Source: Methanomassiliicoccaceae archaeon
GTDB taxonomy: Archaea; Thermoplasmatota; Thermoplasmata; Methanomassiliicoccales; Methanomethylophilaceae
Length of the DNA: 15,248 nucleotides
Assembly (NCBI GenBank): GCA_009784745.1
Contig: WQXR01000025.1
Coordinates: forward strand, 1 to 15,248
Direction: 5' to 3'
The notes under the pieces were generated by a model. The model ran no database searches, had not been told where the DNA came from, and saw nothing but the letters and a program-made list of their open reading frames with translations. The position numbers and the translations under genes were made by a program. Of the stretch, positions 6,245 to 12,433 are shown piece by piece; position 1 is the first letter of the stretch; every line of letters begins with the position of its first letter.

Positions 6245-7267
6245 ATGAAGATACGTCAAGCGGTCGTGATGGTCGGCGGAAAGGGTACTAGACTGAGGCC
6301 GTTAACGAACGATCGTCCGAAACCGATACTTCCGGTCCTTGACAGACCGTGTCTTTCGTATCTGATATCTTCTCTTGCCAAAGGCGGCATTGAACATGTG
6401 ATATTAGCATGCGGCTACCGTTCGGAGAAAATGGCTTCCGCGATCGGTGACGGATCGAAGGAAGGGATCAAAATAGAATATGCGTACGAGGATGCACCGA
6501 TGGGGACCGCCGGCGCAATAAAATTGCTTGAATCCCGTTTAGATGATACGTTCGTCGCTGTCAACGGCGACGTGTTCGCTGACTTCGACCTGAAAAAAGA
6601 GATAGACGAACACGTGAGGTCAAAAGCATCGCTTACGATATCATTGACAAAAGTTGAGAATCCGTGCGAGTTCGGGATAGCAAGACTGGACAGCAGCGGA
6701 AAGATATTGGAATTCAAAGAAAAACCTAAGCCGGAAGAAGTGTTCTCCGATCTTATCAACGCAGGTGTTTACGTAATTGAGAAAGAGATACTGAAGTACG
6801 TTCCGGAGAACAAGATGTACGATTTCTCAAAGGAATTAACGATAGACATAATGAAAAAAGGATACAAGGTACAGGGACACATGATAAGCGGTTTGTGGTT
6901 AGATGTCGGAAGACCAAAAGATCTGTACGGCGCGAACATCACCGCCGCAGAAGTATACGCGGGCAAAATGTCCGATGATATCAAAGATTCAAAGATAAGC
7001 GGACCCTTCTATCTCGGACTCGGAGGAAAGATAACGGATTCGGAGATATCCTCATCGGTAATATCGAACAATTCCGAAATAACAAGGTCAAAGATATCCG
7101 ATTCATTGATAATGGCCGATTGTGATATAACCGACGCGTCAATAACGGGAAGCATAATAGGCGAAGGATGCAGAATACGCAAACACGTGAAAATAATCAA
7201 CTCCGTTATCGCCGATAACATGACAATAGATGAAAATACGGTAATTGATAACAGGACGGTCGGATGA
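6245..7267 (+). CDS. Sugar-1-phosphate nucleotidyltransferase with beta-helix tail (HddC role likely)
   Basis: A 340-residue enzyme transferring a nucleotide from NTP to a sugar 1-phosphate. The N-terminal GT-A-like domain holds GGKGTRLRPLT (11-21, NTP loop), RPKPILPV (24-31), PMGTAGAI (85-92), VNGDV (106-110, metal-binding Asp), EKP (159-161) and LWLDVGRP (217-224). From about 248 to the end, repeated Ile/Val hexapeptides form a left-handed beta-helix. The pattern is closest to mannose-1-phosphate guanylyltransferases, and with the heptose genes downstream it fits the HddC step (GTP plus heptose 1-phosphate). Bacterial HddC is shorter as I recall and lacks the helix, so NTP and sugar specificity remain inference. 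The ATG at 6245 has GGTGA 5 nt upstream; an in-frame ATG at 6224 lacks as good a site. Its TGA overlaps the next ATG. Confidence 0.85.
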   Translation: MKIRQAVVMVGGKGTRLRPLTNDRPKPILPVLDRPCLSYLISSLAKGGIEHVILACGYRSEKMASAIGDGSKEGIKIEYAYEDAPMGTAGAIKLLESRLDDTFVAVNGDVFADFDLKKEIDEHVRSKASLTISLTKVENPCEFGIARLDSSGKILEFKEKPKPEEVFSDLINAGVYVIEKEILKYVPENKMYDFSKELTIDIMKKGYKVQGHMISGLWLDVGRPKDLYGANITAAEVYAGKMSDDIKDSKISGPFYLGLGGKITDSEISSSVISNNSEITRSKISDSLIMADCDITDASITGSIIGEGCRIRKHVKIINSVIADNMTIDENTVIDNRTVG

Positions 7268-8277
7268 TGAAAGAGTTCATAAGGGCAAGGGCACCGCTGA
7301 GAATAGGTATGGCCGGCGGAGGAACAGATGTTGAACCGTATGCGTCGGAAAGGGGGGGATGCGTGTTCAACACGACCATCGACAAATACGCGTATTGTAC
7401 GATAGTTCCGAACGGGAGCGACCGTTTGAGTATCGTTTCATTAGATTACGGAACGTTCGAGGCACCGCTGGACGGCGGGCCGTTAAGATATGACGGCAAC
7501 ATGGATCTGATAAAGGCGGTAAGCAATCATTTCAGCATAAAGGAAGGATTTGATGTTTTCATCCATTCTGATGCGCCCCCGGGCTCGGGACTAGGAGGGT
7601 CGTCAACAGTTATCGTTTCAGTATTGGGCGCAGTGACGGAATGGTTGGGCTCCAAACCGAACGATCATGATCTGGCGGAACTTGCGTTCAAGCTGGAGAG
7701 AGAGGAACTGGGCCTTAAAGGCGGTAAGCAGGATCAGTACGCTGCCGTGTTCGGGGGTTTCAACTTAATGGAGTTCGGAAAGTTCGGCGTCAGAGTGAAC
7801 AAAGTTCGTTTGAAAAGCGATGTTGTGAACGAATTACAGTATTGCTCACTGCTTTGCTATACCGGAAGATCCCGGGAATCTGCGAACATAATAGAATCGC
7901 AAATGAAAAGTTACGGCAAAGGAAGCAATACCGGTGCATTGGACGAATCAAAAAGACTGGCGGTGGAAGGAAGGAACGCTCTCGCGCGCGGTAACGTGAA
8001 AGAATTCGGCAAAACTCTGAACGAGGCATGGGAACAAAAGAAGAAGTTCACGCCGGATGTAACGAACAGTATCCTTGACAAATGTTATTCAACGGCAATG
8101 AATAACGGTGCGGTCGGAGGAAAAGTCTCAGGTGCCGGCGGCGGAGGTTTCATGTACTTCGTCTGCGAGTATGACAAGAAACATATAGTGGCGAAGGAAC
8201 TGAACAAAATGGGTGCAACGATAACCGACTTTATGTTTGAAAATAATGGGGTGCAGACATGGAGGACCAAAGGATGA
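7264..8277 (+). CDS. hddA: D-glycero-alpha-D-manno-heptose 7-phosphate kinase (HddA-type GHMP kinase)
   Basis: A 337-residue GHMP-family kinase of the COG2605 type. It should phosphorylate C1 of D-glycero-D-manno-heptose 7-phosphate with ATP to give the alpha-1,7-bisphosphate. Motifs are RARAPLRIGMAGGGTD (7-22, substrate side), PPGSGLGGSS (105-114, ATP phosphate loop), GKQDQYAA (154-161, with Asp157 the likely base) and GGKVSGAGGGGF (285-296, third GHMP motif). Length and motif order match bacterial HddA. Fucokinase-like relatives share the fold, but neighbouring isomerase and phosphatase domains favour the heptose role. The start overlaps the previous stop as ATGA (7264-7267); ATG at 7267 is an equally close alternative. 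The tight overlap implies coupled translation with the nucleotidyltransferase. Confidence 0.88.
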   Translation: MMKEFIRARAPLRIGMAGGGTDVEPYASERGGCVFNTTIDKYAYCTIVPNGSDRLSIVSLDYGTFEAPLDGGPLRYDGNMDLIKAVSNHFSIKEGFDVFIHSDAPPGSGLGGSSTVIVSVLGAVTEWLGSKPNDHDLAELAFKLEREELGLKGGKQDQYAAVFGGFNLMEFGKFGVRVNKVRLKSDVVNELQYCSLLCYTGRSRESANIIESQMKSYGKGSNTGALDESKRLAVEGRNALARGNVKEFGKTLNEAWEQKKKFTPDVTNSILDKCYSTAMNNGAVGGKVSGAGGGGFMYFVCEYDKKHIVAKELNKMGATITDFMFENNGVQTWRTKG

Positions 8278-9305
8278 TACCGCTGATATCGAACGAACTG
8301 GAAGTGAGCGCGTCCGTGATAAGGATGATAGATCCGAAAATGATATCAAAGATAGCGGATGTTCTTATTGACACGATAAAGAACGGAAAGAAAGTAATAT
8401 TCATGGGCAACGGCGGCTCATCGGTTGATGCGCAACACTTGGCGGCAGAATTCACCGGCCGATACTTAATGGAAAGGGCGTTGATGCCTGCGATATCATT
8501 ATCGAACATAGCACCGGTAACGGCGATAGGCAACGACTATTCTTTTGATATGGTATTCAAAAGACAGACAGAAGCGTACGCTGAGAAAGGAGATGCGGTC
8601 ATATGCATCTCAACATCGGGAAATTCAAAGAATATCATAGAAGCGATGATCGCTGCAAAAGAAAAAGGAGCAACGGTCATAACATTCACAGGCGCAGGCG
8701 GTGTGATGAAGGACATGGCCGATCATGCCCTCATAATTCCTTCGAAAGAAACGCCGAGGATACAGGAAGCATACATGGTCGCCGGCCACGCGATATGCGG
8801 TCTCACTGAGCGCGGCGTATTCGGAAAAAAGGCGGTCTTCGTTGACCGTGACGATACGATAGCAAAGGACGTTCCGTATTGTGCCAGACCGGAAGATATG
8901 AAACTCTTTGACGGCGTTCCTGAAGCAATCGCAAAACTGAACAATTCAGGTTACTTAGTTATCGTTGTAACAAATCAATCAGGCGTCGCAAGAAAAAAAT
9001 TCACAGAAAAAGATCTCGCTGAGATACATGAGAAGATGATCGCGGACGTGAAGAAAGGCGGAGGGAGGATAGATGACATCTTCTATTGTCCGCACCATCC
9101 CGACGAAGGATGCAAATGCCGAAAACCGGGACCGGGGATGGGTGTCGCAGCGATCGCGAAGCATAAGATAAACACGAAGATATCCTTCATGATCGGCAAC
9201 AGCGACGCAGATATCGAATTCGGAAATGCGATCGGTTGCACTTCAATAAAGGTGAACGAGAAGTTCACATTCATCGATGCTGTCAATAAGATATTGAAAG
9301 GATGA
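8274..9305 (+). CDS. gmhAB: GmhA-GmhB fusion: sedoheptulose-7-P isomerase / heptose-1,7-bisphosphate phosphatase
   Basis: A 343-residue two-domain protein. Residues 1-185 are a SIS-type GmhA: GNGGSSVDAQHLAAE (45-59), STSGNS (113-118) and the metal-ligand set H55, E59, Q164, H172 with the H-x3-E and Q-x7-H spacing of E. coli GmhA. It converts sedoheptulose 7-phosphate to heptose 7-phosphate. Residues about 186-343 are a GmhB-type HAD phosphatase: FVDRDDT (189-195, nucleophile D191 and acid D193), TNQSGVAR (233-240), a zinc loop C272-x-H274-x5-C280-x-C282, and GNSDADIE (308-315). It removes the C7 phosphate of the 1,7-bisphosphate. Almost no linker separates the domains. I chose ATG 8274: GGAGG lies 8 nt before it and it makes an ATGA overlap with hddA like the preceding junction. 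ATG 8259 would add five residues. Confidence 0.92.
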   Translation: MIPLISNELEVSASVIRMIDPKMISKIADVLIDTIKNGKKVIFMGNGGSSVDAQHLAAEFTGRYLMERALMPAISLSNIAPVTAIGNDYSFDMVFKRQTEAYAEKGDAVICISTSGNSKNIIEAMIAAKEKGATVITFTGAGGVMKDMADHALIIPSKETPRIQEAYMVAGHAICGLTERGVFGKKAVFVDRDDTIAKDVPYCARPEDMKLFDGVPEAIAKLNNSGYLVIVVTNQSGVARKKFTEKDLAEIHEKMIADVKKGGGRIDDIFYCPHHPDEGCKCRKPGPGMGVAAIAKHKINTKISFMIGNSDADIEFGNAIGCTSIKVNEKFTFIDAVNKILKG

Positions 9306-10193
9306 TCATTTTTTGACATCTTTCGTACTGTCCACGCGGCTCCAGACGTTCATATCATCCTTTCCTTCTTTCACGTACGCTTTCGCTTTACGCCGTGCCG
9401 ACATTTCCAAGAACATCGAATATGACATTTTTATCGGGTGTATCCCGAGATCCCGCATCGAACCGAATATCGCACGCACAAGCAGTTTGTTATTGTGTGT
9501 GGAAAAAGAATAGCCGAACTTCTTTTTCATGTGTTCTTCGCCTATGTTGACGCGTATCCTCTGCTTCATGAAATCTTCTGTCGTTCCGGGTCCGCGGTTC
9601 AGGACAACGGCGTCCGGTGCATAAACTGCAATAAATCCTTTTTTCTCAAGTTCCATTTTTATTATGTCCTCGTCAGACTGCATATCTGTCGGAAGCCGTG
9701 TCCCGATATCTCTGAACGCCACAAGTTCACCGATCTTCGGTATTATCAGAGATATGTGATGATGCATCGACCAGATCATATGCGACGCAAATCCTGCAAT
9801 ATCCTTAGGATCATTCGTCGGTACCGGGTGACCGCCGACGATACCTACCTTTTCGTCACCGAACGGAGATATGAGATGACGCAGCGAAAATTCATCACGC
9901 AATATGTTGTCCGCGTTGAGAAGGACGCAGACATTTCCTTTTTTCTTGTCCAGAAATTCGTTGATCGCAAAATTCTTTCCCATTCTCCTTTCCTGGCGCA
10001 CAAGGATCAGCGATTGGAATTCGTTGATCATTCGTTCAACGATATCATCAGTACCGTCAGTACTTCCGCTTGAGATGATAATTACTTCGTTTATTTCAAA
10101 ACCGTCCGTTCTTTGCGAATAAACAGAACGTATCGCCCGTTCTATGTTATTCTCTTCGTTATATGCACACACGCAGACGGAAACGGAAAGCAT
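9306..10193 (-). CDS. Family 2 glycosyltransferase
   Basis: A 295-residue GT-A glycosyltransferase. The visible motifs are VCAYNEE (8-14, nucleotide-sugar binding), SSGSTDGT (41-48), LLNADN (91-96, a DxD-equivalent metal site), and SDEDI (173-177, the acidic acceptor-site motif), followed by a KQRIRVN segment (210-216) resembling the Q/RxxRW position of processive enzymes. No strong membrane span is evident; the basic C-terminus may associate with membrane. I choose ATG 10193 over an in-frame TTG at 10205 because a TTTATTAC box lies about 28 nt upstream and family members begin close to the first strand. Its stop codon abuts the gmhAB stop with no gap (TGA/TCA at 9303-9308). Sugar donor and acceptor are unknown; the adjacent heptose operon makes a heptosyl donor possible. 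Confidence 0.88.
   Translation of the reverse strand: MLSVSVCVCAYNEENNIERAIRSVYSQRTDGFEINEVIIISSGSTDGTDDIVERMINEFQSLILVRQERRMGKNFAINEFLDKKKGNVCVLLNADNILRDEFSLRHLISPFGDEKVGIVGGHPVPTNDPKDIAGFASHMIWSMHHHISLIIPKIGELVAFRDIGTRLPTDMQSDEDIIKMELEKKGFIAVYAPDAVVLNRGPGTTEDFMKQRIRVNIGEEHMKKKFGYSFSTHNNKLLVRAIFGSMRDLGIHPIKMSYSMFLEMSARRKAKAYVKEGKDDMNVWSRVDSTKDVKK
9309..9314 (+). terminator. T6 tract ending the heptose operon
   Basis: Six T residues on the plus strand start 3 nt after the gmhAB stop codon, suitable for U-tract termination in Archaea. On the other strand they encode the terminal lysine codons of the convergent glycosyltransferase, so one sequence may serve both purposes. Confidence 0.4.
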
Positions 10194-10216
10194 CCTTTCA
10201 GGCAACGGTTCAATAA

Positions 10217-10224
10217 GTAATAAA
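10217..10224 (-). promoter_or_regulatory. TATA-like box between the two family 2 glycosyltransferase genes
   Basis: TTTATTAC on the minus strand is centred about 28 nt before ATG 10193, inside the short gap after the DPM-like gene. It suggests separate or additional transcription of the downstream glycosyltransferase, and supports the ATG start. Read-through from the upstream gene is equally possible. Confidence 0.33.
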
Positions 10225-10232
10225 TGGAACGG

Positions 10233-10967
10233 TCATCCTTTCACTTTGCTCAGTACGGAAGCGGTGAATTTCCCCAACCGGCCGCATTGTCTCAGTATTG
10301 AAAAGATTATTTTCGACCCTATCTTAGATTCGCCGCCTTGCCGTTCCCCGAAATCGAATAATGTTTCTTCGATCCTGATATCATTCGGCGCGAATTTCAG
10401 AAGATCGAACAGGGCTTTGAATCCTGTTCTTTCAAAATACTTCTCATATTCTCCGATGACCGGAGTGAACACTTCCGTCCTTCCGCCGAACAGTCCGCTC
10501 ATTATGTCCTTACTGCTTTGTTTCCCGCTGAATTTCAGTGTGAAGCATGCCAATGCCTGCCCCATCCACGATGATACCCATCTGCCGAACGATAACGCAG
10601 TTCTGTCGTTCCTTACACCTATCACCAGATCTGCGTCATTCGTAAGATGTTCGTATATATCCTTCAGCGCCGACACCGGATGCTGGAAATCGGAGTCCAT
10701 ATTGATGAAGAATTCCGTTCTTGATTCAACGATACCGTGGATGATGCTTGCCGATAATCCTTTATCATTTATATCACGAGTGATGAATCTGACGTTACCA
10801 TCATTCTCAATAATTTTTTCGACGATATTCTTCGTATCATCCTTTGAGTTGTCATCCATCACAAGGATGTGAAATTCAGGATACGTTTCGCGGATACATG
10901 CGATCATATTGCCGATGTTCTCGGCCTCATTGTACGTCGGCAATATCACCGTGCATCCGTTCTGCAT
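10233..10967 (-). CDS. Dolichyl-phosphate mannose synthase-like family 2 glycosyltransferase
   Basis: A 244-residue GT-A enzyme resembling DPM1-type polyprenyl-phosphate glycosyltransferases, which load a sugar from a nucleotide donor onto a polyprenyl phosphate at the inner membrane face. Motifs are LPTYNEAENI (9-18), MDDNSKDD (37-44), INMDSDFQHP (88-97, metal-binding DSD), SKDIMSGLFGG (152-162) and a late GERQGGESKI stretch (207-216) typical of DPM1 proteins. There are no C-terminal membrane spans, as in soluble DPM1 forms. In the glycan setting it would supply a lipid-linked sugar to a GT-C enzyme such as the one encoded divergently at 11078; this pairing is inference. ATG 10967 lies about 25 nt after a TATA-like box. 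Confidence 0.88.
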   Translation of the reverse strand: MQNGCTVILPTYNEAENIGNMIACIRETYPEFHILVMDDNSKDDTKNIVEKIIENDGNVRFITRDINDKGLSASIIHGIVESRTEFFINMDSDFQHPVSALKDIYEHLTNDADLVIGVRNDRTALSFGRWVSSWMGQALACFTLKFSGKQSSKDIMSGLFGGRTEVFTPVIGEYEKYFERTGFKALFDLLKFAPNDIRIEETLFDFGERQGGESKIGSKIIFSILRQCGRLGKFTASVLSKVKG

Positions 10968-10986
10968 GCCGTCCCGAATGCATCAG

Positions 10987-10996
10987 GATAATAATT
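10987..10996 (-). promoter_or_regulatory. TATA-like box for the DPM1-like gene
   Basis: The minus strand reads AATTATTATC, centred about 25 nt before the ATG at 10967, consistent with leaderless transcription. With the box at 11048-11055 it forms a divergent promoter pair in a 110-bp intergenic region. Confidence 0.4.
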
Positions 10997-11047
10997 CCTT
11001 TTCTGTCAAGTTAGTGAGAGAACGGCGAACTTCGGCTGAAATATGAG

Positions 11048-11055
11048 TATATATA
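11048..11055 (+). promoter_or_regulatory. TATA box for the GT-C-like membrane protein gene
   Basis: TATATATA is centred 26-27 nt before a GTG codon at 11078 and no ribosome site precedes that GTG. This fits a leaderless mRNA beginning at the start codon and is the main reason for choosing GTG rather than the ATG at 11117. Confidence 0.55.
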
Positions 11056-11077
11056 CGCACGAACCCATTGCAGACGT

Positions 11078-12433
11078 GTGCTGCCGGAAGGTACGAAACA
11101 AGTGTTGACAGATTTCATGAAAAGGCCGATATTCATGATATTCATGATAGGCCTTGCCATAAGGCTGATACTGGCACCTCTTCTGACGTATGGGTTCGAT
11201 ATGATGCACTGGGCGCTGACGATACAGCACATACAGGCCGGTGCCGGACTGTACGGCGTGGACGGATACTGGTACACGCCCGTCTGGGGGTATTTCCTTG
11301 GTATATGGTCTTTTGTCATGAACCTGTTCGGCGTTGTCGATTACGGACACGTGTTCGACGAGGCGCTCGTTCTTGAGTTATTGCCGCTCGGTCACACTGC
11401 AACGGTAACAACGATACCGTTCAACGTCATGATGAAACTGCCGCTTATCGCAGCCGATATCATCGCCGGCCTTCTGATATACAGGATAATAAAGGAAATA
11501 ACGAAGGATGAGAAAAAGGCGACATACGGATTCGCGTTATGGTTCCTGTGTCCGCTTGTGATATTCTCATCATCCATTCAGGGAATGTTCGACGTGGTCT
11601 CGGTAATGTTCATGCTTGTTGCGGTCTACGCACTCATGAAGAGACAGGACATTCTTGCGGGTTCCGCATTCGCAGCTGCCGTTCTTACCAAGATGTTCCC
11701 TGGCTATCTGATATTCGCGCTGATAGCGTATTTGGCGGTGAATCATAAAGGGGACAGAGAAACATTCCTCCGTCGTGTAGGCGTGGTGTCGCTGGGTGCC
11801 GTTGTAATGACGGCGATAATATACATCCCGCAGATCTTGGACGGTACGGTGATGGACTCACTGGCATTCCTGTCGGCCAGAGTGGGAACGGCGATCGCCG
11901 CCGACACATCCGGAAGTACGTGGGACGCAATAGCCTCGTCGGGAATGTCGCTGATACTGTTCCTGCAGCCGCTTATATTCGCCGCCGCGGCGTTCTTTGC
12001 GTACAGGATGTACAAGAACGACAACATCCGCGGCGATCAGTTCTTTATATGTCTCGCAGCAACGATGGCCGTTGTTTTCGTTTGGCCCGCGGTACCGCAA
12101 TATCTGTTGGTACTTCTGCCGTTCCTGATATTCATGGCGGCGATGTTCGACAAACGTTTTTTCATCCCGTTCGCCGTGATATCGATAGGCGCGCTGATAC
12201 TGGATATCGCAATGGTCAATTTCTCCATGCTCATGTCCGTTGCCGCGTATACGAACCTTCTGGACATAGGAACTGTGGTATCACTGGCAGAATGGATGGA
12301 CGGGCCGCTTATATTCGGAATATCAAAACAATTGGCGCTCATGACGATCGGCGGTGCCGCCGAGGTAATAGGGCCGCTGTTGGCATTGCTGTTCATCATA
12401 TTGTACGAAAAGGAGGCGCGGCACAATGTTTAA
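11078..12433 (+). CDS. Polytopic membrane protein, probable GT-C glycosyltransferase
   Basis: A 451-residue protein with roughly ten hydrophobic segments (for example 17-37, 66-87, 120-137, 152-187, 193-221, 233-251, 287-310, 321-336, 340-356, 361-381, 425-443). The first loop after segment one carries FDMMHW (40-45), an acidic site where GT-C enzymes place a catalytic Asp, followed by GYWYTPVWG (63-71), reminiscent of the PIG-M/mannosyltransferase loop. CPLVIFSSSIQGMFD (158-172) and AAVLTKMFPGYL (200-211) also resemble GT-C cores. Such enzymes use polyprenyl-phosphate sugars on the outer membrane face, which fits the DPM-like gene across the divergent promoter. The first codon is GTG. Its end overlaps the next gene by 8 nt. 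The exact family and donor are uncertain; a non-enzymatic transporter is less likely. Confidence 0.72.
   Translation: MLPEGTKQVLTDFMKRPIFMIFMIGLAIRLILAPLLTYGFDMMHWALTIQHIQAGAGLYGVDGYWYTPVWGYFLGIWSFVMNLFGVVDYGHVFDEALVLELLPLGHTATVTTIPFNVMMKLPLIAADIIAGLLIYRIIKEITKDEKKATYGFALWFLCPLVIFSSSIQGMFDVVSVMFMLVAVYALMKRQDILAGSAFAAAVLTKMFPGYLIFALIAYLAVNHKGDRETFLRRVGVVSLGAVVMTAIIYIPQILDGTVMDSLAFLSARVGTAIAADTSGSTWDAIASSGMSLILFLQPLIFAAAAFFAYRMYKNDNIRGDQFFICLAATMAVVFVWPAVPQYLLVLLPFLIFMAAMFDKRFFIPFAVISIGALILDIAMVNFSMLMSVAAYTNLLDIGTVVSLAEWMDGPLIFGISKQLALMTIGGAAEVIGPLLALLFIILYEKEARHNV

Noticed and set aside
7009..7221. Repetitive Ile/Ser pattern at the end of the nucleotidyltransferase, considered as a DNA repeat
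   Set aside because: The periodicity is in the protein (beta-helix hexapeptides); no exact DNA repeat units are present.
8259..8273. Upstream ATG for the GmhA-GmhB fusion
   Set aside because: ATG 8274 has GGAGG at an ideal distance and repeats the ATGA overlap of the preceding junction, though a weaker GGGGTG site before 8259 keeps this start possible.
9438..10073. A 211-codon plus-strand open frame opposite the family 2 glycosyltransferase
   Set aside because: It is covered by the well-supported minus-strand gene with all GT2 motifs; the product has no family features.
10144..10872. A 242-codon plus-strand open frame opposite the DPM1-like gene
   Set aside because: It is antisense to a clear DPM1-like enzyme; its Ser/Phe/Leu-rich product is typical of a shadow frame.
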